A program made the position numbers and the translations under genes. 64,000 nucleotides of DNA, taken from NCBI RefSeq assembly GCF_002940945.1, contig NZ_PNFV01000008.1:1-64000 (forward strand), given 5' to 3'. Origin of the DNA: Limosilactobacillus pontis (GTDB lineage Bacteria; Bacillota; Bacilli; Lactobacillales; Lactobacillaceae). The notes beneath the pieces were generated by a model, which searched no databases, had not been told where the DNA came from, and saw nothing but the letters and a program-made list of their open reading frames with translations. Every line of letters begins with the position of its first letter. Position 1 is the stretch's first letter. Shown piece after piece: positions 56,295-64,000 of the stretch.

Positions 56295-56840
56295 TTATTG
56301 TTTACGTTTCTTCAGCAGAGAGTGCTTGTGCTTCTTTTGGGGAGCCGGCTTATTGTCCTGCGGGGCGGCAACATGAATGAAGGTTACCAGCTCGCTGCGT
56401 TCGCTGTCGGCATCGCTCTTTGGGTCGTTCTTAACAGTGATATCGACGTATTCATGGTGACGATCAGTAATCTCTGCCTCGGCCACCGTACCGAGCTGGA
56501 ACTCGATCTCCTGGGCCAGAAAGCCTAGTTCGAGACCAAAGGAGGTCTGTTCCTCATCACGCCGGATGCGCTCGACAACGATCGGCCCGCCCAGCCGCCA
56601 GACCTGGCTGGTCTTATCGTGCCGGCGTAGCTGTAAGTCTCCGAGTCCCAGTTGGTGAGTCAAAATGATGAGATCATCATGAGTGGCAACCGGATATTCC
56701 CGGGCCAGATCCTTTCCAATCCAGTAGAGCATATCGTCGGCTTCCTTGCCGAGGATGCTTGGCAGGATTACGTCACGCAGGGTCCCGTTCATCAGGCCTT
56801 GGTGACTGGCTAGCAATTGATCATAACTTTTTTGACTCAT
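56295..56840 (-). CDS. YslB family protein (DUF2507)
   Basis: 181 residues. The DUF2507 core, with DVILPSILGKEADDMLYWIGKDLAR near residues 25-49 (D-V-I-L-P and Y-W-I-G-K as landmarks) and a middle beta region, is followed by a Lys/His-rich tail (KKHKHSLLKKRKQ). Unknown function. AAAGGAG precedes the ATG. A TATAAT (minus strand, 56879-56874) is the likely -10. Confidence 0.85.
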   Translation of the reverse strand: MSQKSYDQLLASHQGLMNGTLRDVILPSILGKEADDMLYWIGKDLAREYPVATHDDLIILTHQLGLGDLQLRRHDKTSQVWRLGGPIVVERIRRDEEQTSFGLELGFLAQEIEFQLGTVAEAEITDRHHEYVDITVKNDPKSDADSERSELVTFIHVAAPQDNKPAPQKKHKHSLLKKRKQ

Positions 56841-56919
56841 TAGACTTTTCGCTCCTTTATCGCAATCATTCCTATTATACTTAAAAATAGTGGTGGGAAT
56901 AGTAAAAGTTCTAAAAAAC

Positions 56920-56948
56920 TTGCAAATTCTCTGCTGGAAAACGATAAT
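56920..56948 (+). promoter_or_regulatory. murI operon promoter
   Basis: TTGCAA (56920-56925), 17-bp spacer, GATAAT (56943-56948). Confidence 0.6.
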
Positions 56949-57007
56949 ATAGTTTCAAGCAATTTTACGCAGATTAAGTTTAAATGTTAATTAATGAGGT
57001 GAAGGAA

Positions 57008-57799
57008 ATGGATGAACGGCCAATCGGCTTAATGGATTCTGGGCTCGGTGGTCTATCGGTGATGCGGGTCTTGCATAAGCAGCTGCCCCGCGAATCACTG
57101 ATCTTCGTGGGTGACCAAGGTCACTTTCCCTATGGGACCAAGAGTCAGGAGGAGTTGCAGCATTTGGTACTAAACATCGGTCACTTTCTGGTTGACCAGG
57201 GCATCAAGATGATGATTGTGGCTTGCAACACCGCCACCGGGGCAGCCCTGCCCCTCCTGCAACGAGTGCTGCCGGTACCGGTGATTGGGGTGATTGAGCC
57301 TGGAGCCATAGCAGCCGTTCACCACCATTTGCAGACGGTCGGGGTGATCGGCACCGCATCGACGATTGCTAAGGGAGCCTATCCAGCAACCATTCACCGT
57401 TTGGATCCCCAAATGAAGGTTTTCAGCCACGCCGCGCAAGAGATGGTGCCCATCGTTGAACACGGCCTGACCGGGACCCCTCAAGCCCAGACAACGGTCA
57501 ACTCGGCACTGGCGTTCTTTGACCAGCACCCGGTTGACGGTCTGATCCTAGGATGTACCCACTTCCCGTTTTTGACCCCTGAGATCCAGCAAAAAATGAG
57601 TTCAGACGTTCTTTTGATTGACCCGGCCTATGAGACAATCAAGCAGGCCCAGACGACGCTGACAGACCGGGACTTGCTGGCAAATCAGGGTACGGGAACG
57701 ATTAAGTTATTTACGACCGGTGAGCGGGCGGAGTTGGTGGCTGGCGCTGAACGGTGGCTAACTGGCCAGTTCACAAGCTGCGATCACGTTGACCTATAG
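57008..57799 (+). CDS. murI: Glutamate racemase
   Basis: Makes D-glutamate for peptidoglycan (263 residues). The two catalytic cysteines are in VACNTATG and LGCTHFPFL; GLMDSGLGGLSV is the N-terminal motif. ATG 57008 follows GAGGTGAAGG; the ORF could start at 56984 but without a site. First gene of murI, XTP pyrophosphatase, phosphodiesterase and CBS gene. Confidence 0.95.
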   Translation: MDERPIGLMDSGLGGLSVMRVLHKQLPRESLIFVGDQGHFPYGTKSQEELQHLVLNIGHFLVDQGIKMMIVACNTATGAALPLLQRVLPVPVIGVIEPGAIAAVHHHLQTVGVIGTASTIAKGAYPATIHRLDPQMKVFSHAAQEMVPIVEHGLTGTPQAQTTVNSALAFFDQHPVDGLILGCTHFPFLTPEIQQKMSSDVLLIDPAYETIKQAQTTLTDRDLLANQGTGTIKLFTTGERAELVAGAERWLTGQFTSCDHVDL

Positions 57800-57823
57800 A
57801 TGCAGATAAGGAGGGCGATATAG

Positions 57824-58417
57824 ATGACCACGTTAGTAATTGCCACCAAGAACGCTGGTAAGGCCAGGGAATATCGGAAGATGTTGGCCCCACATAATAT
57901 CACGGTGAAGACACTTGCTGACTTTGCACCGATTGCTATCAATGAGAACGGAACCAGCTTTGAAGAGAATGCTACGATCAAGGCTCAAACGGTGATGAAG
58001 AACCTGAATCTGCCGGTGATGGCCGACGATTCAGGGTTGGCGGTTGATGCACTGGATGGGGCACCAGGCATCCACTCGGCCCGTTATGCTGGTGATCACG
58101 ACGACGCAGCCAATAACGCCAAGCTCCTGCGAGCGCTTGCCAGTATTCCTGATGACCGGCGGACGGCCCACTTTCACACAACGATTGTGGCCCTCAAACC
58201 GGACGGCGCTAAGCTAGTTGCCAACGGTCGGGTTGATGGACGAATTCTTCATGAGCGCCGGGGAGATAACGGCTTTGGCTATGATCCCCTGTTTTTCATT
58301 GACTCGCTGGGCAAGTCAATGGCTGAATTGACGGCCGACCAGAAGAATGCTATCAGTCACCGGGGTGCGGCTCTGCGTGACTTTATGTCCCAGTTCCCAG
58401 AATGGTGGCGAGCATAA
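57824..58417 (+). CDS. XTP/dITP diphosphatase (RdgB/HAM1)
   Basis: Removes deaminated purine nucleotides (197 residues). ATKNAGKAREYRKML at the N-terminus, ADDSGLAVDALDGAPGIHSARYAG near 70-90 (key D-D-S-G-L and S-A-R-Y-A), and GFGYDPLFF with SHRGAAL at the C-terminus. Strong AAGGAGG. Its stop overlaps the next ATG (TAATG). Confidence 0.94.
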   Translation: MTTLVIATKNAGKAREYRKMLAPHNITVKTLADFAPIAINENGTSFEENATIKAQTVMKNLNLPVMADDSGLAVDALDGAPGIHSARYAGDHDDAANNAKLLRALASIPDDRRTAHFHTTIVALKPDGAKLVANGRVDGRILHERRGDNGFGYDPLFFIDSLGKSMAELTADQKNAISHRGAALRDFMSQFPEWWRA

Positions 58418-58953
58418 TGAAGATCTTGATTATCAGTGACAACCATGGGGACCAGGAGATTCTTGAGCAGATTACCGCACGCTGGCAGGATCAGGTTGAC
58501 CTCATGATTCATTGTGGTGATTCGGAAATGGCACCGACCCTTTCAGTGATGAAGCGGTTTAAGGTCGCTGTCTTAGGCAATAACGATTTGGGCCTTGATT
58601 ATCCGCTAGAACAGACGGTGGAGAAAGCTGGCCAGCGGGTCTATGCTACTCACGGCCACCGCTACCAGGTTAACTCTACCTTGACACCATTGATGCTGAA
58701 GGGACAGGAGCAGCAGGCGGCAATGGTTTGCTATGGTCACACTCACCAATTGGCGGTAACAGAAGCAGAGGGGATGTTGATGATCAACCCTGGCAGCATT
58801 AGTTTGCCACGGGGGTCGTACGCCTATCTCGGTGGTACCTTTGCAGTGGTAGAGCTAAACCTTGACCGTTTTGTCGTTGACTATTATGATCGCACTAGCC
58901 AGCCGGTTGACGACCTGCACTTCGTCTTTGACCGTAAGGAGGGACGTTCTTGA
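58417..58953 (+). CDS. YfcE/MJ0936-type metallophosphoesterase
   Basis: 178 residues. Calcineurin-like metal motifs ISDNHGD, HCGDSE, GNND and GHTHQ are complete. General phosphodiesterase on nucleotides; natural substrate unknown. ATG overlaps the previous stop, and its stop overlaps the TTG start of the CBS gene. Confidence 0.9.
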   Translation: MKILIISDNHGDQEILEQITARWQDQVDLMIHCGDSEMAPTLSVMKRFKVAVLGNNDLGLDYPLEQTVEKAGQRVYATHGHRYQVNSTLTPLMLKGQEQQAAMVCYGHTHQLAVTEAEGMLMINPGSISLPRGSYAYLGGTFAVVELNLDRFVVDYYDRTSQPVDDLHFVFDRKEGRS

Positions 58954-59414
58954 TTGACCAACACCTGGAGCAGATGCTCTTGACTAATAAGCGAAAGTTT
59001 ATGATTCCGGCCAGCCTGGTCGCCACCGTTAACGTTACCAACAGTCTTGACCATGCCTTTCTGGTGTTGACCAAGGACCACTATGCCAAAATCGTGGTGG
59101 TTGATAATGACAACCACTACCGGGGACTAATTTCGTTGTCAATGATTACCGATCACCTCCTGGATACTCATAAGATCGCCATTAACCGTCTTCAGAAGTT
59201 AGTAGTTGGCGATGTTATGCAGACGAACGCTCCAGTCATTACCAATCCTTTTGATGTCGAAGAGAACCTGCACTTGTTGATTGACCAGTCTTTCCTAACG
59301 GTAGTTGATGATGATCAGCATTTCCGGGGAATTGTCACCAGGCGGGAACTTCTGAAAGCTGTAAACTATACTGTCCACAATTTTGCACACTTCTATCAGG
59401 TTCAGAATAAATAA
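58950..59414 (+). CDS. CBS-domain protein (CbpB-like)
   Basis: 154 residues, two CBS domains (first around residues 20-75, second around 85-145) and nothing else. TTG start with AAGGAGGGA 5 bases upstream. In other Firmicutes the homologue CbpB binds c-di-AMP and stimulates (p)ppGpp synthesis; I infer the relationship from order and length only. Confidence 0.8.
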   Translation: MIDQHLEQMLLTNKRKFMIPASLVATVNVTNSLDHAFLVLTKDHYAKIVVVDNDNHYRGLISLSMITDHLLDTHKIAINRLQKLVVGDVMQTNAPVITNPFDVEENLHLLIDQSFLTVVDDDQHFRGIVTRRELLKAVNYTVHNFAHFYQVQNK

Positions 59415-59449
59415 AAAATGGCCGCCGAAAAAAGTTCGGTGGCCATTTC
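59414..59449. terminator. Bidirectional terminator
   Basis: AAATGGCC.CCGAA, AAAAG loop, TTCGG.GGCCATTT; serves the CBS gene and the converging HAD hydrolase gene. Confidence 0.9.
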
Positions 59450-59453
59450 ATAT

Positions 59454-60290
59454 TTAGGCATCGTTCTTAAGTAGCTGCTCGATTGTTCTGAGAACGCCGT
59501 CATGGTTATTATCAATGGCAGTGGTGTGAGCTGCCTGTAGTTTGATGACAGGGTTGGCATTTTGCATGGCGTAGCTACGGGCAGTCATCGCCAGCATCCC
59601 CAGGTCATTTTCGTTATCGCCAAACGTAACGATCTCGTCGTCAGCCAGGTGCAATTGATGTTGAAGGATGGCTAAAGCATTGCGTTTGGTTCCCCTGGCG
59701 TTTCCAATTAGGTCGGTGTTGAAGCCAGAGTTTTCAACGATTAACGATGGTGGCAGATAACCATCCATCACGGCAGCTACCCGATTAAGATCGATATGGG
59801 ATGCAAAGTTGACCGAGATCTTGGTGAACTGTTCGTTAGGATACTGACTGAAGACCTGACGAATATCGGGCACTCGAACCACCTTTTCATAGAAGAGCTT
59901 GATGACGGCAAAGTTTTTGGCGTCCATTTGTTGGTCAACGTAGGAGTTTGTTGGTCCGGAGACGACTAGCTGGTTGATGTCCTGGGGACCATAAAAACGG
60001 TCGAGAATATGCATTACCCGTTCTAAGGCGGTTACCTCGATTGGGTAAGCAGTTAGGAACTGGTGTCCATGGTGAATAACTGAACCGTTTTGCGAGATGA
60101 AGTCCATCTGGTCGACGTAGGGCTGAAATTCCCGGGCAAGGCGGGGAAAGCTAGACCCGCTCGCCGCCACAAAGCGGATATGGCGCTTCTGTAGCTGGCG
60201 GAATATGTGTTTGAAAAGACGGTGGTTGTAGTGATGATCATCACGTAGAAAGGTGCCGTCCATGTCAGTGGCAATTAGTTTAATGCTCAT
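59454..60290 (-). CDS. Cof-type HAD hydrolase
   Basis: Class IIB HAD phosphatase (278 residues): motif I DMDGTFL, motif II SGS, motif III lysine in GTKRNA, motif IV FGDNENDLGM. Sugar phosphate or nucleotide substrates likely. Its ATG overlaps the end of the mechanosensitive channel gene by 11 bases, so they form one operon. Confidence 0.92.
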   Translation of the reverse strand: MSIKLIATDMDGTFLRDDHHYNHRLFKHIFRQLQKRHIRFVAASGSSFPRLAREFQPYVDQMDFISQNGSVIHHGHQFLTAYPIEVTALERVMHILDRFYGPQDINQLVVSGPTNSYVDQQMDAKNFAVIKLFYEKVVRVPDIRQVFSQYPNEQFTKISVNFASHIDLNRVAAVMDGYLPPSLIVENSGFNTDLIGNARGTKRNALAILQHQLHLADDEIVTFGDNENDLGMLAMTARSYAMQNANPVIKLQAAHTTAIDNNHDGVLRTIEQLLKNDA

Positions 60291-61158
60291 TATAATGATT
60301 TCCTTCCCATGATAGCGGAATGTTCTTAGCGTGCAAGGCTTGAAGGTAGGCAGCCAGGAACCTGCTGGATACCTGCGATTGACTGCCGTTGGCGACAGTA
60401 ATCGTTACTCGAAAGACCAGCTGAGTACCAACAGTGACTGGGCCGACGATTACTGGCTGGTCACGTAACTGTGGGGTGGTGGCAACCAGCTTCTGGTTGA
60501 CAGCCTTCACAGTGGCAGCGACCTCGCTGATCACCGCGTTTGGCGCGATATAGATATCAACGTTGGTGACCATGTCGTTGCGGGAAAAATTGCGGACAAT
60601 TGTAATGTTGCGGTTGGGGATGTAGTTAAGGGTACCATCAGCGCTGGTTACCTTGGTAGTTCGGATTCCTAGGGCAGTGACGGTGCCCTTTATCTGGTCG
60701 ATTTCAACGATATCCCCCACGTCCAGCTGTTGTTCGAGCAGGATGAAAAAGCCATTGACAAGGTCGCTTACAAATCCTTGGGCCCCCAGGCCGAGGGCAA
60801 TGCTGAAGATCCCGGCTCCAGCAATCAGGGTCCCTACCGGTACGCCGATTTCAGAGAGCAGGGCGTACAGAAAGAAGAAGTAACAGGTGTAGCGATAAAT
60901 ATTAAGGGTCAAGGCCCGGATGGTCGCTAGCCGGTTACTGTTCTTGAGCAACTGGTGTTTGTTGGATTCCAGGAATAAGTGGTTGATTACTAACCGCCCG
61001 ATCCAGAAAATGATCGCAAACAGCAGGATTGTCAGGACAATCAGCAGAAGCTTGTTGAGACATTGCCGGAGAATCTGGTGCCAGGATAGGTCGGTAAAAG
61101 CCTTGCGCACCTCCTCAATTTGTTTGTTAAGCTGGGCATTGCTGGCAGCGATGACCAT
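60280..61158 (-). CDS. Small-conductance mechanosensitive channel (MscS family)
   Basis: 292 residues. Transmembrane helices around 35-60 and 85-105, the pore helix GTLIAGAGIFSIALGLGAQGFVSDLVNGFF (glycine/alanine-rich), and the cytosolic beta domain (VGDIVEIDQIKGTV). Releases solutes under hypo-osmotic shock. AGGAGGAAGATA precedes the ATG. Confidence 0.92.
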   Translation of the reverse strand: MVIAASNAQLNKQIEEVRKAFTDLSWHQILRQCLNKLLLIVLTILLFAIIFWIGRLVINHLFLESNKHQLLKNSNRLATIRALTLNIYRYTCYFFFLYALLSEIGVPVGTLIAGAGIFSIALGLGAQGFVSDLVNGFFILLEQQLDVGDIVEIDQIKGTVTALGIRTTKVTSADGTLNYIPNRNITIVRNFSRNDMVTNVDIYIAPNAVISEVAATVKAVNQKLVATTPQLRDQPVIVGPVTVGTQLVFRVTITVANGSQSQVSSRFLAAYLQALHAKNIPLSWEGNHYNEH

Positions 61159-61307
61159 ATTATCTTCCTCCTCGTTCGGCTAATTAGGTCAATTCTAACA
61201 AGGAATACCGTAAAATGTCGATAGGACAATTGTTGTTTGTGCCCATTTTGTGATATTCTTGTCTTAAATGAATGATGACAGATAAACACTTAAGAAGGAG
61301 GGGTACC

Positions 61308-61748
61308 ATGACTTTTGGACAGTTAGCAGGTCTGATCGCTGCGATCGCCTTTTTAATCCTGGTTGTGTTCGCCTGTGTTGTACTGACCCAACTGAGTAAG
61401 ACTATGAAGGAAGCCAACGCCACAATTAAGGTTCTGACTCGTGACATGGATAACCTAAGCAAGGAGGTCGAGGATGTCCTCGGCAACACCAACACCCTGC
61501 TTGATGATATCAACAAGAAGTCAAGTCAGCTGGATCCGGCCGTCAAGGCAGTTGCTGATGTTAGCCAGAGCGTGATCGACGTCAACAACAGCTTGCATGA
61601 GATGACCGAGAAGGTTAACGCCCGCCGTGAGAAGGCTCAGTTAGGGATGGGACTATTGAGGACTGCTGGCAAGGCCGCCGTTGTTAACGGCCTTGCTCGT
61701 TTCAAGAAGCGACGTGCAGAAAAGAAGGGAGTCGATACTGATGAGTAA
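61308..61748 (+). CDS. YtxG-like DUF948 membrane protein
   Basis: 146 residues. One N-terminal helix (GLIAAIAFLILVVFACVVL) then a heptad-rich region. DUF948 family, general stress in B. subtilis. ATG 61308 follows AAGGAGG by 7-8 bases; longer frame to 61272 lacks a site. The next gene starts inside its last codons. Confidence 0.85.
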   Translation: MTFGQLAGLIAAIAFLILVVFACVVLTQLSKTMKEANATIKVLTRDMDNLSKEVEDVLGNTNTLLDDINKKSSQLDPAVKAVADVSQSVIDVNNSLHEMTEKVNARREKAQLGMGLLRTAGKAAVVNGLARFKKRRAEKKGVDTDE

Positions 61749-62178
61749 AAAGGTATTACTTGGAACAATTCTGGGAAGTGTAGCTACTGTAGCAGCCTGG
61801 AAGCTTCTGCCAAGCGCGAAGAAGACGGCATTAAAGCAGCGGGTTAACGCGACGGCCACTGACTTTGCTGACCGAACCACTGATTACGCCTTGGATGCTT
61901 TGGACATTGTCGATGCCAAGATGGCAGAGAGCGAGGCCGACGAGAAGTTCAGCGGTGTGGTCGACAGTGTCAAGGGAGCCAAGGATAAAGCTAAGCAGAC
62001 TGCTAGTCACCTGGCTGATCGGCTGACTAATGATGATTTTGATCGGGAAACGGCTGATATCCGTCAGGAGCTGGCTAACGCAATTCACCCAGACGACAAC
62101 GACGACCAGGTAGTTGACGATGACATTGTGATCGATGCAACAGATGCTGATGATCAGGATGAGAAGACGGATAAATAA
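61741..62178 (+). CDS. YtxH-like protein with acidic tail
   Basis: 145 residues. A short hydrophobic N-terminal segment (VLLGTILGSVATVAAWKLL) is followed by a helical region and a strongly acidic tail with many Asp residues. Its ATG overlaps the end of the ytxG-like gene (ATGAGTAA). ytxG-ytxH next to ccpA is also the B. subtilis arrangement. Confidence 0.78.
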   Translation: MSKKVLLGTILGSVATVAAWKLLPSAKKTALKQRVNATATDFADRTTDYALDALDIVDAKMAESEADEKFSGVVDSVKGAKDKAKQTASHLADRLTNDDFDRETADIRQELANAIHPDDNDDQVVDDDIVIDATDADDQDEKTDK

Positions 62179-62218
62179 TTAAGATTGGTTTGCCAGTAAT
62201 TGACCGATTGTTTGAAAA

Positions 62219-62267
62219 AGGGAGCGACGATAGTAGTGATGACTACTGTTACAGCTCCTTTTTTTGA
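62219..62267 (+). terminator. Terminator of ytxGH
   Basis: GGAGC, AGTAGT inner stem, ACTACT, GCTCC with seven T residues; a long hairpin of about 40 nt. Confidence 0.85.
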
Positions 62268-62317
62268 TGTGTGTTATTTTCAGAGAGAATAAAAGATCGC
62301 TAATTATCAATTTCTTG

Positions 62318-62356
62318 TTGAAAACGTTTGCCATTTGAGGGCCGATCTGCTATATT
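62318..62356 (+). promoter_or_regulatory. ccpA promoter with overlapping cre site
   Basis: TTGCCA (62328-62333), 17-bp spacer, TATATT (62351-62356). TTGAAAACGTTTGCCA (62318-62333) resembles the cre consensus with two mismatches in the right half and covers the -35, consistent with autorepression by CcpA. Confidence 0.6.
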
Positions 62357-62413
62357 AGTTAAGTTATGAAAAACTATGAAAACAGACAAGATCAATAAAG
62401 AAAGGGCTATCTT

Positions 62414-63421
62414 ATGGAGAAACAATCAGTAACAATTTACACCGTTGCACGTGAAGCACGGGTATCGATGGCAACTGTTTCGCGGGTTGTCAATGGTAAT
62501 CCAAATGTCAAGCCAGCCACTCGTCAGAAAGTGATGGATGTCATCAAGCGGCTCAACTACCGGCCGAATGCGGTGGCACGGGGCCTTGCCTCTAAGAAGA
62601 CGACCACGGTTGGGGTAGTCATTCCCCGGATTACCGACCCGTACTTTGCAGACCTGGCTCTCGGGATTGACGATATTGCTTCAATGTACAAGTACAACAT
62701 TATCCTGACCAATTCCGATAACGATGATGATAAGGTCCTTAAGGTTGTTCGCAACCTCCTAGCTAAGCAGGTCGATGGGATTATCTTCATGGGCTTCAAC
62801 ATGCCAGATGAGTTGAAAGAGGAGCTCAAGAGCAGCAATACACCAGTGGTGGTTGCTGGGTCAGTGGTTAACGATGATGACTTGGCAACGGTCCGGATCG
62901 ACTATCAAAACGCGGCTAAGGAGGCCACCCTTAAGCTTCTTGATAACGCCAAGGATAATGTTGCATTCGTTACTAGTTCCCTGAAGTACACGATTAACGG
63001 GCAGGCCCGGCTGAGTGGTTACCAGGCTGCCCTGCAGGAACGTCAAGTTGCCTTTGACGACCAGCTGGTTGTGGAAACCGACGGTACTTACCAGTCTAGC
63101 TATGACCAGGCCAAGAAACTGGTGGCTGCTGGGATAAAGGGTGCCTACGTCAGTGATGATAAGCTAGCGGTCGGCCTTCTTAACGGTTTGACTGACAACG
63201 GGGTCAAGGTACCAGAGGAATTTGAGATTATCTCATCTAATGATACAAACTACACGAAGATTTCACGGCCAACGATTTCCTCAATCACCCAGCCGACCTA
63301 CGACATTGGGGCAATTGCCATGCGGTTGTTGACCAAGCTGATGGATAGTAACGAGTCGACTACCGATGAGAAGGACGTTATCCTGGATCATGGCTTCGCT
63401 AAGCGGCAGTCAACCCGGTAA
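62414..63421 (+). CDS. ccpA: Catabolite control protein A
   Basis: LacI-family global regulator (335 residues). N-terminal HTH (TIYTVAREARVSMATVSRVV, residues about 6-25), the hinge helix RPNAVARGLA, then the periplasmic-binding-like core. HPr-Ser46-P binding is expected through the family surface near residues 295-310. AAAGAAAGGG precedes the ATG. A cre-like site in its own promoter suggests feedback. Confidence 0.93.
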   Translation: MEKQSVTIYTVAREARVSMATVSRVVNGNPNVKPATRQKVMDVIKRLNYRPNAVARGLASKKTTTVGVVIPRITDPYFADLALGIDDIASMYKYNIILTNSDNDDDKVLKVVRNLLAKQVDGIIFMGFNMPDELKEELKSSNTPVVVAGSVVNDDDLATVRIDYQNAAKEATLKLLDNAKDNVAFVTSSLKYTINGQARLSGYQAALQERQVAFDDQLVVETDGTYQSSYDQAKKLVAAGIKGAYVSDDKLAVGLLNGLTDNGVKVPEEFEIISSNDTNYTKISRPTISSITQPTYDIGAIAMRLLTKLMDSNESTTDEKDVILDHGFAKRQSTR

Positions 63422-63427
63422 TTTGTC

Positions 63428-64000
63428 TTGACAACACGTAGTGAATTACGGGCCCAGCGAACGGCCGCCCAAAGGACTGAACCGACTCCGCAGCAAGTAC
63501 CTGAACCGGATATGGCACCAGAGAAGAGTCACCACTTTTTCAACTTCTGGGGAACCATCTTCCTAATCCTCTTCGTGTTGAGTACAATTCTTAACGCAAC
63601 GATTCTTAACCCGAAGTTTGTCCTGCACGAGGTTCGGGATTCGGTGGTGGAGACGACAATCACTGATCAGGTCAATGGGGCCTTAGAACGATACGGGGTA
63701 CCAACCTCGCTTCTGACCGACAAGGATACCGATAACCTACTCAATCAGGCAGTCAATCAGGTCTATGCCGGCAAGAATATTCACCTTGACCTCAGCTCAG
63801 TTACTCAGCGGGCCGGAGCGACGACTGATAACGAGCTTGCTCAGTACGGTCTTGCAGGGATCGGCAATACAGTTTCGGCCAACTTAGGACAGAGTGTCAA
63901 TAATGTGGTTAACAGCCAGCTGAACACGCCTGGAGTGGCTCGGCTGGCCAACGGTATTCACCTTGCTCGTTTGACCAGTAATGCCGTTTTTGCGTTAACT
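63428..64000 (+). CDS. Unidentified single-pass membrane protein, cut by window edge
   Basis: Open to the window end (191 residues visible). It begins TTG ACA ACA, in the same frame as ccpA and only two codons after its TAA. A short polar N-terminus rich in Arg, Gln and Pro is followed by one hydrophobic helix (GTIFLILFVLSTILNATIL) and a long extracytoplasmic region with Asn/Gln/Asp and Val. No family recognised. The TTG has no clear ribosome site, so translation is probably coupled to ccpA; a later ATG at 63512 would remove 28 residues. Confidence 0.6.
   Translation, partial: MTTRSELRAQRTAAQRTEPTPQQVPEPDMAPEKSHHFFNFWGTIFLILFVLSTILNATILNPKFVLHEVRDSVVETTITDQVNGALERYGVPTSLLTDKDTDNLLNQAVNQVYAGKNIHLDLSSVTQRAGATTDNELAQYGLAGIGNTVSANLGQSVNNVVNSQLNTPGVARLANGIHLARLTSNAVFALT

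Noticed and set aside
1..64000. CRISPR arrays, prophage, tRNA or rRNA genes
   Set aside because: Looked for regular spaced repeats, integrase or structural phage genes, and tRNA-like cloverleafs; none seen. tRNA-like pieces near synthetase genes are T-box leaders.

Overview
The window looks like a chromosomal segment of a heterofermentative lactobacillus, most likely a Limosilactobacillus. The reasons are roughly 50% G+C, strong AGGAGG-type ribosome binding sites, T-box leaders, a short-form 6-phosphogluconate dehydrogenase, the rarA / 6S RNA / usp arrangement and a ytxGH-ccpA cluster. The species cannot be fixed by reading alone. No tRNA, rRNA, prophage or CRISPR array was seen.

Layout. 1-7.7 kb is an L-arabinose locus: the tail of an IS3-family element abuts a decapitated arabinose-type sugar transporter, followed by intact araB, araD, araA and a sugar O-acetyltransferase; an aldo/keto reductase and the AraR-type repressor lie on the other strand. 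7.7-11.5 kb (minus strand) carries usp, a small membrane protein, a 6S (Lacto-usp type) RNA, rarA, a yueI-like gene and a YczE/YitT-like membrane protein. 11.8-17.8 kb holds yaaA, rpsD with a probable S4-binding leader, ezrA, and the cysteine desulfurase/thiI pair for tRNA thiolation. 17.8-25.5 kb is a Val T-box, valS, folC, radC and mreBCD.

25.5-28.2 kb is a polar amino acid ABC transporter behind a two-part T-box leader; the full first unit carries a CAC (His) specifier, so the transporter is probably for histidine. 28.3-36.9 kb is ymfF/ymfH, rodZ, pgsA, cinA, recA (with an SOS box) and rny. A decayed IS605/TnpB relic separates rny from mutS. 37.3-45.2 kb is mutS, mutL, ruvA, ruvB, a strongly diverged tRNA-guanine transglycosylase homologue and yajC. 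45.4-51.7 kb is gnd, nrnA, a DEAD-box helicase and a T-box-controlled alaS. 51.8-61 kb is ireB, ruvX, a DUF1292 gene, cvpA, mutS2, trxA, a yslB-like gene, murI, an XTP pyrophosphatase, a YfcE phosphodiesterase, a CBS-domain protein, a HAD hydrolase and an MscS channel. The end is ytxG, ytxH, ccpA and the start of an unidentified membrane protein.

Most of this is conserved housekeeping DNA. The most unusual items are: the TGT homologue (43640-44710), which keeps the zinc site and the nucleophile aspartate but has lost nearly all base-recognition residues and sits where queA-tgt is normally found; the tandem T-box whose second unit lacks a Stem I; the atypical alaS T-box; the TnpB relic; and the IS-broken transporter at the head of the ara operon.
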